7,329 nucleotides of DNA. Source: JBEVMS01 sp040508515. GTDB taxonomy: Bacteria > Pseudomonadota > Gammaproteobacteria > Xanthomonadales > Rhodanobacteraceae. This document shows, piece by piece, positions 6,223 to 7,329 of the stretch. A model generated the notes under the pieces. That model saw nothing but the letters and a program-made list of their open reading frames with translations, made no database searches and was not told the origin of the DNA. The DNA lies in the NCBI GenBank assembly GCA_040508515.1, contig JBEVMS010000224.1, forward strand, positions 1-7,329. The letters are read 5' to 3'. Positions within the stretch are counted from its first letter, which is position 1. Every line of letters begins with the position of its first letter. The translations under genes were made by a program, and so were the position numbers.

Positions 6223-6239
6223 GCGGCCCCCGCGGCCGC
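6223..6239 (-). promoter_or_regulatory. GC-rich stem-loop in the dnaK 5' leader
   Basis: On the minus strand GCGGCC, a five-base loop GCGGG and GGCCGC form a six-pair all-GC hairpin. It lies a few bases after the predicted sigma-32 transcription start and ten bases before the dnaK ribosome-binding site. A stable stem near a message's 5' end commonly protects it from decay; a thermosensing role is less likely because the ribosome-binding site is not inside the stem. Confidence 0.5.
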
Positions 6240-6251
6240 AACTGGTTTTCA

Positions 6252-6279
6252 GAATGGGGCCCGCACGCATCGATTCAAT
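6252..6279 (-). promoter_or_regulatory. sigma-32 (RpoH) heat-shock promoter of dnaK
   Basis: On the minus strand ATTGAAT (6273-6279) matches the TTGAA core of the CTTGAAA -35 box, and CCCCATTC (6252-6259) matches seven of eight positions of the CCCCATNT -10 box. The 13-bp spacer is that of typical sigma-32 promoters. Transcription would start near 6245, giving a leader of about 45 bases before the dnaK ATG. Both boxes and the spacing agree, and the location inside a heat-shock operon supports it. Confidence 0.75.
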
Positions 6280-6312
6280 GCCGGGCCACCCCTCAATGTG
6301 ATGTTTTGACTG

Positions 6313-6337
6313 AAGCTTTCGGCTGTCGCCGCAGCTT
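6313..6337. other. interrupted hairpin just after grpE
   Basis: AAGCT and AGCTT (6313-6317 and 6333-6337) pair around an inner CGGC/GCCG stem (6320-6323 and 6328-6331) with a four-base loop. It begins ten bases after the grpE stop codon. The T run (6336-6340) follows the stem on the plus strand, not on the strand of the operon, so it is not a convincing grpE terminator. It may mark the 3' end or a cleavage point of the hrcA-grpE message. Confidence 0.35.
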
Positions 6338-6347
6338 TTTGCGCCAC

Positions 6348-6881
6348 TCAGTCGGCGTCTTTGGCGATCGTCACCAGCGCCGGGCGCAGCAAACGATCGT
6401 TAAGCACGTACCCTTTTTGCAGCACCCCGACCACCGTATTGGGCGCCTTGCCGGCCGCCTCGATCATGCTCATCGCCTGATGGCGCTCCGGATCGAACGG
6501 CTGATCCAGCGGATCGACCGCGACCAACCCGTTGTTCTCGGCGATTTTCACCAGCGAGCGCAAGGTCAGGCTGATGCCTTCGCGCACCGTGGCGAGGTCG
6601 CCGGCCTCCACCGCCAGCCCGCGCTCCAGGCCGTCGTACACCGGTAGCAGTTCGGCCAACAGCTTTTCATTGGCGAAGCGCCGGGCCTGTTCCAGGTCAC
6701 GCTGCAAGCGACGGCGCTGGTTTTCCAGTTCTGCACGCTCGCGCAAGATGCTCTCGCGCAGTTCGCTGGCAACCGTTTCCGCCTCGACCAGACGCGCCTG
6801 CAAGGCTTCAATATCGGCCTGCGCCGAGAAATCGGCCGGAGTTTCATCTGCCAGCGGCTTTTGTTGATCGGTGTTCTGCAT
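6348..6881 (-). CDS. grpE: nucleotide exchange factor GrpE
   Basis: GrpE is the cytoplasmic exchange factor that releases ADP from DnaK and so resets the chaperone cycle. The 177-residue product has a disordered acidic N-terminus (1-25), then a long charged helix (about 26-80) that forms the parallel coiled coil of the GrpE dimer, then the four-helix dimer region and the C-terminal beta domain. That domain contains FDPERHQAM and the family signature stretch VLQKGYVLNDRLLRPALV, which touches the DnaK ATPase domain. The ATG at 6881 was chosen over an in-frame TTG at 6893: a GGAG ribosome-binding site at 6888-6891, six bases before the ATG, overlaps that TTG, so the TTG cannot itself be served by it. 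It lies 89 bp after hrcA and 147 bp before dnaK, on the same strand as both, and probably shares the hrcA transcript. Confidence 0.97.
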   Translation of the reverse strand: MQNTDQQKPLADETPADFSAQADIEALQARLVEAETVASELRESILRERAELENQRRRLQRDLEQARRFANEKLLAELLPVYDGLERGLAVEAGDLATVREGISLTLRSLVKIAENNGLVAVDPLDQPFDPERHQAMSMIEAAGKAPNTVVGVLQKGYVLNDRLLRPALVTIAKDAD

Positions 6882-6943
6882 GAAAAACTCCAAAGACTTA
6901 TCTGTAGTCGACGCTTGCGCGCCAACCTCCCATCATAAGGTTT

Positions 6944-6966
6944 CTGCGGAAAACCCGCCTCCGCAG
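6944..6966 (-). other. hairpin between hrcA and grpE
   Basis: CTGCGGA (6944-6950) and TCCGCAG (6960-6966) pair perfectly around a nine-base loop, starting four bases after the hrcA stop codon. There is no U tract on the minus strand. It may be a processing or stability element separating hrcA from grpE; no promoter is evident in this gap. Confidence 0.4.
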
Positions 6967-6970
6967 CGGT

Positions 6971-7329
6971 TTATGAGGTCGACGCCGCCCGATTCAAGGC
7001 ATCGCTGAGCAAGCTCGCGGTGGCTTGCACTACCGGAATGACGCGCTCGTAAGCCATACGCGTCGGGCCGATCACCCCGATCGCCCCCAACATGCGCCCC
7101 TGCGCACCGTAGCTGGCGGTTACCACGCTACACCCATCAAGCGCGGCAAAGCCCGATTCCTCGCCGATGAACAAGCGCACGCCGGGCGCCTTGGCGCACA
7201 CTTCCATCAGTTGCAGCAGCTCGTTTTTCTGCTGGAACGCCTCGAAAAGTTCGCGCAACCGCCCCAGGTTGGCCAGCTCCGAATAGCCCATTAGGTTGGT
7301 CTGACCGCTGACCAGCACGTCACCTTGAC
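6971..7329 (-). CDS. hrcA: heat-inducible transcription repressor HrcA (C-terminal part, runs off the window)
   Basis: HrcA is a dimeric repressor that binds the CIRCE operator of groE and dnaK operons and loses activity when chaperones are occupied on heat shock. Only the last 118 codons are present; full-length HrcA is about 340-350 residues, so the N-terminal winged-helix DNA-binding domain and most of the middle lie beyond position 7329. The visible part begins GDVLVSGQTNLM and contains RLFIGEES, the VVTASYG strand and the GAIGVIGPTRMAYERVIPVV stretch, all typical of the GAF-like C-terminal domain. The frame is open to the edge of the window; the GTG at 7318 is an internal valine codon, not a start. 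It is the first gene of the hrcA-grpE-dnaK-dnaJ order, 89 bp before grpE. Confidence 0.95.
   Translation of the reverse strand, partial: QGDVLVSGQTNLMGYSELANLGRLRELFEAFQQKNELLQLMEVCAKAPGVRLFIGEESGFAALDGCSVVTASYGAQGRMLGAIGVIGPTRMAYERVIPVVQATASLLSDALNRAASTS

Noticed and set aside
6882..6893. TTG at 6893 as the grpE start
   Set aside because: It overlaps the GGAG that serves the ATG at 6881 and has no ribosome-binding site of its own.
6882..6970. CIRCE operator or promoter between hrcA and grpE
   Set aside because: No TTAGCACTC-N9-GAGTGCTAA pattern occurs here or elsewhere in the window. A TATGAT hexamer is present but has no -35 box at a workable distance.

Overview
The window looks like chromosomal DNA from a GC-rich gammaproteobacterium, most likely of the order Xanthomonadales (Xanthomonadaceae or Rhodanobacteraceae). 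The reasons are the minus-strand order hrcA-grpE-dnaK-dnaJ-dapB, the presence of hrcA in an otherwise gammaproteobacterial-looking gene set, and the DnaK, DnaJ and DapB sequences themselves. The placement is inferred from family knowledge, not from a search. No mobile element, tRNA, rRNA or CRISPR array is visible.

Layout, left to right. One plus-strand gene (86-781) encodes a small 2-oxoglutarate/Fe(II)-dependent oxygenase and may be read from a leaderless transcript. It converges, across 28 bp, on a minus-strand gene (810-1859) for a membrane exchanger of the Ca2+/cation antiporter (CaCA) family. The 284-bp gap between that exchanger and dapB holds what I read as a yybP-ykoY Mn2+ riboswitch (about 1889-2038, minus), a plausible promoter just upstream of it and a possible Shine-Dalgarno-masking hairpin just downstream. 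The exchanger is therefore better read as a manganese efflux protein switched on by Mn2+ than as a calcium exchanger.

The rest, all on the minus strand, is dapB (lysine/diaminopimelate synthesis) followed, going against its direction of transcription, by dnaJ, dnaK, grpE and the C-terminal third of hrcA, which runs off the right edge. HrcA is the heat-shock repressor; GrpE, DnaK and DnaJ form the Hsp70 folding machine (nucleotide exchange factor, ATPase chaperone, J-domain co-chaperone).

The chaperone cluster has regulatory signals inside it: a good sigma-32 (RpoH) promoter between grpE and dnaK, a GC-rich hairpin near the start of the resulting dnaK leader, and an intrinsic-terminator-like hairpin between dnaK and dnaJ. 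Together they suggest that dnaK is transcribed at a higher level than its flanking co-chaperone genes. No CIRCE operator is present in the window; if HrcA controls this operon, its site should lie upstream of hrcA, beyond position 7329.

Most of the window is conserved housekeeping DNA. The most interesting part is the riboswitch-exchanger pair at 810-2076.
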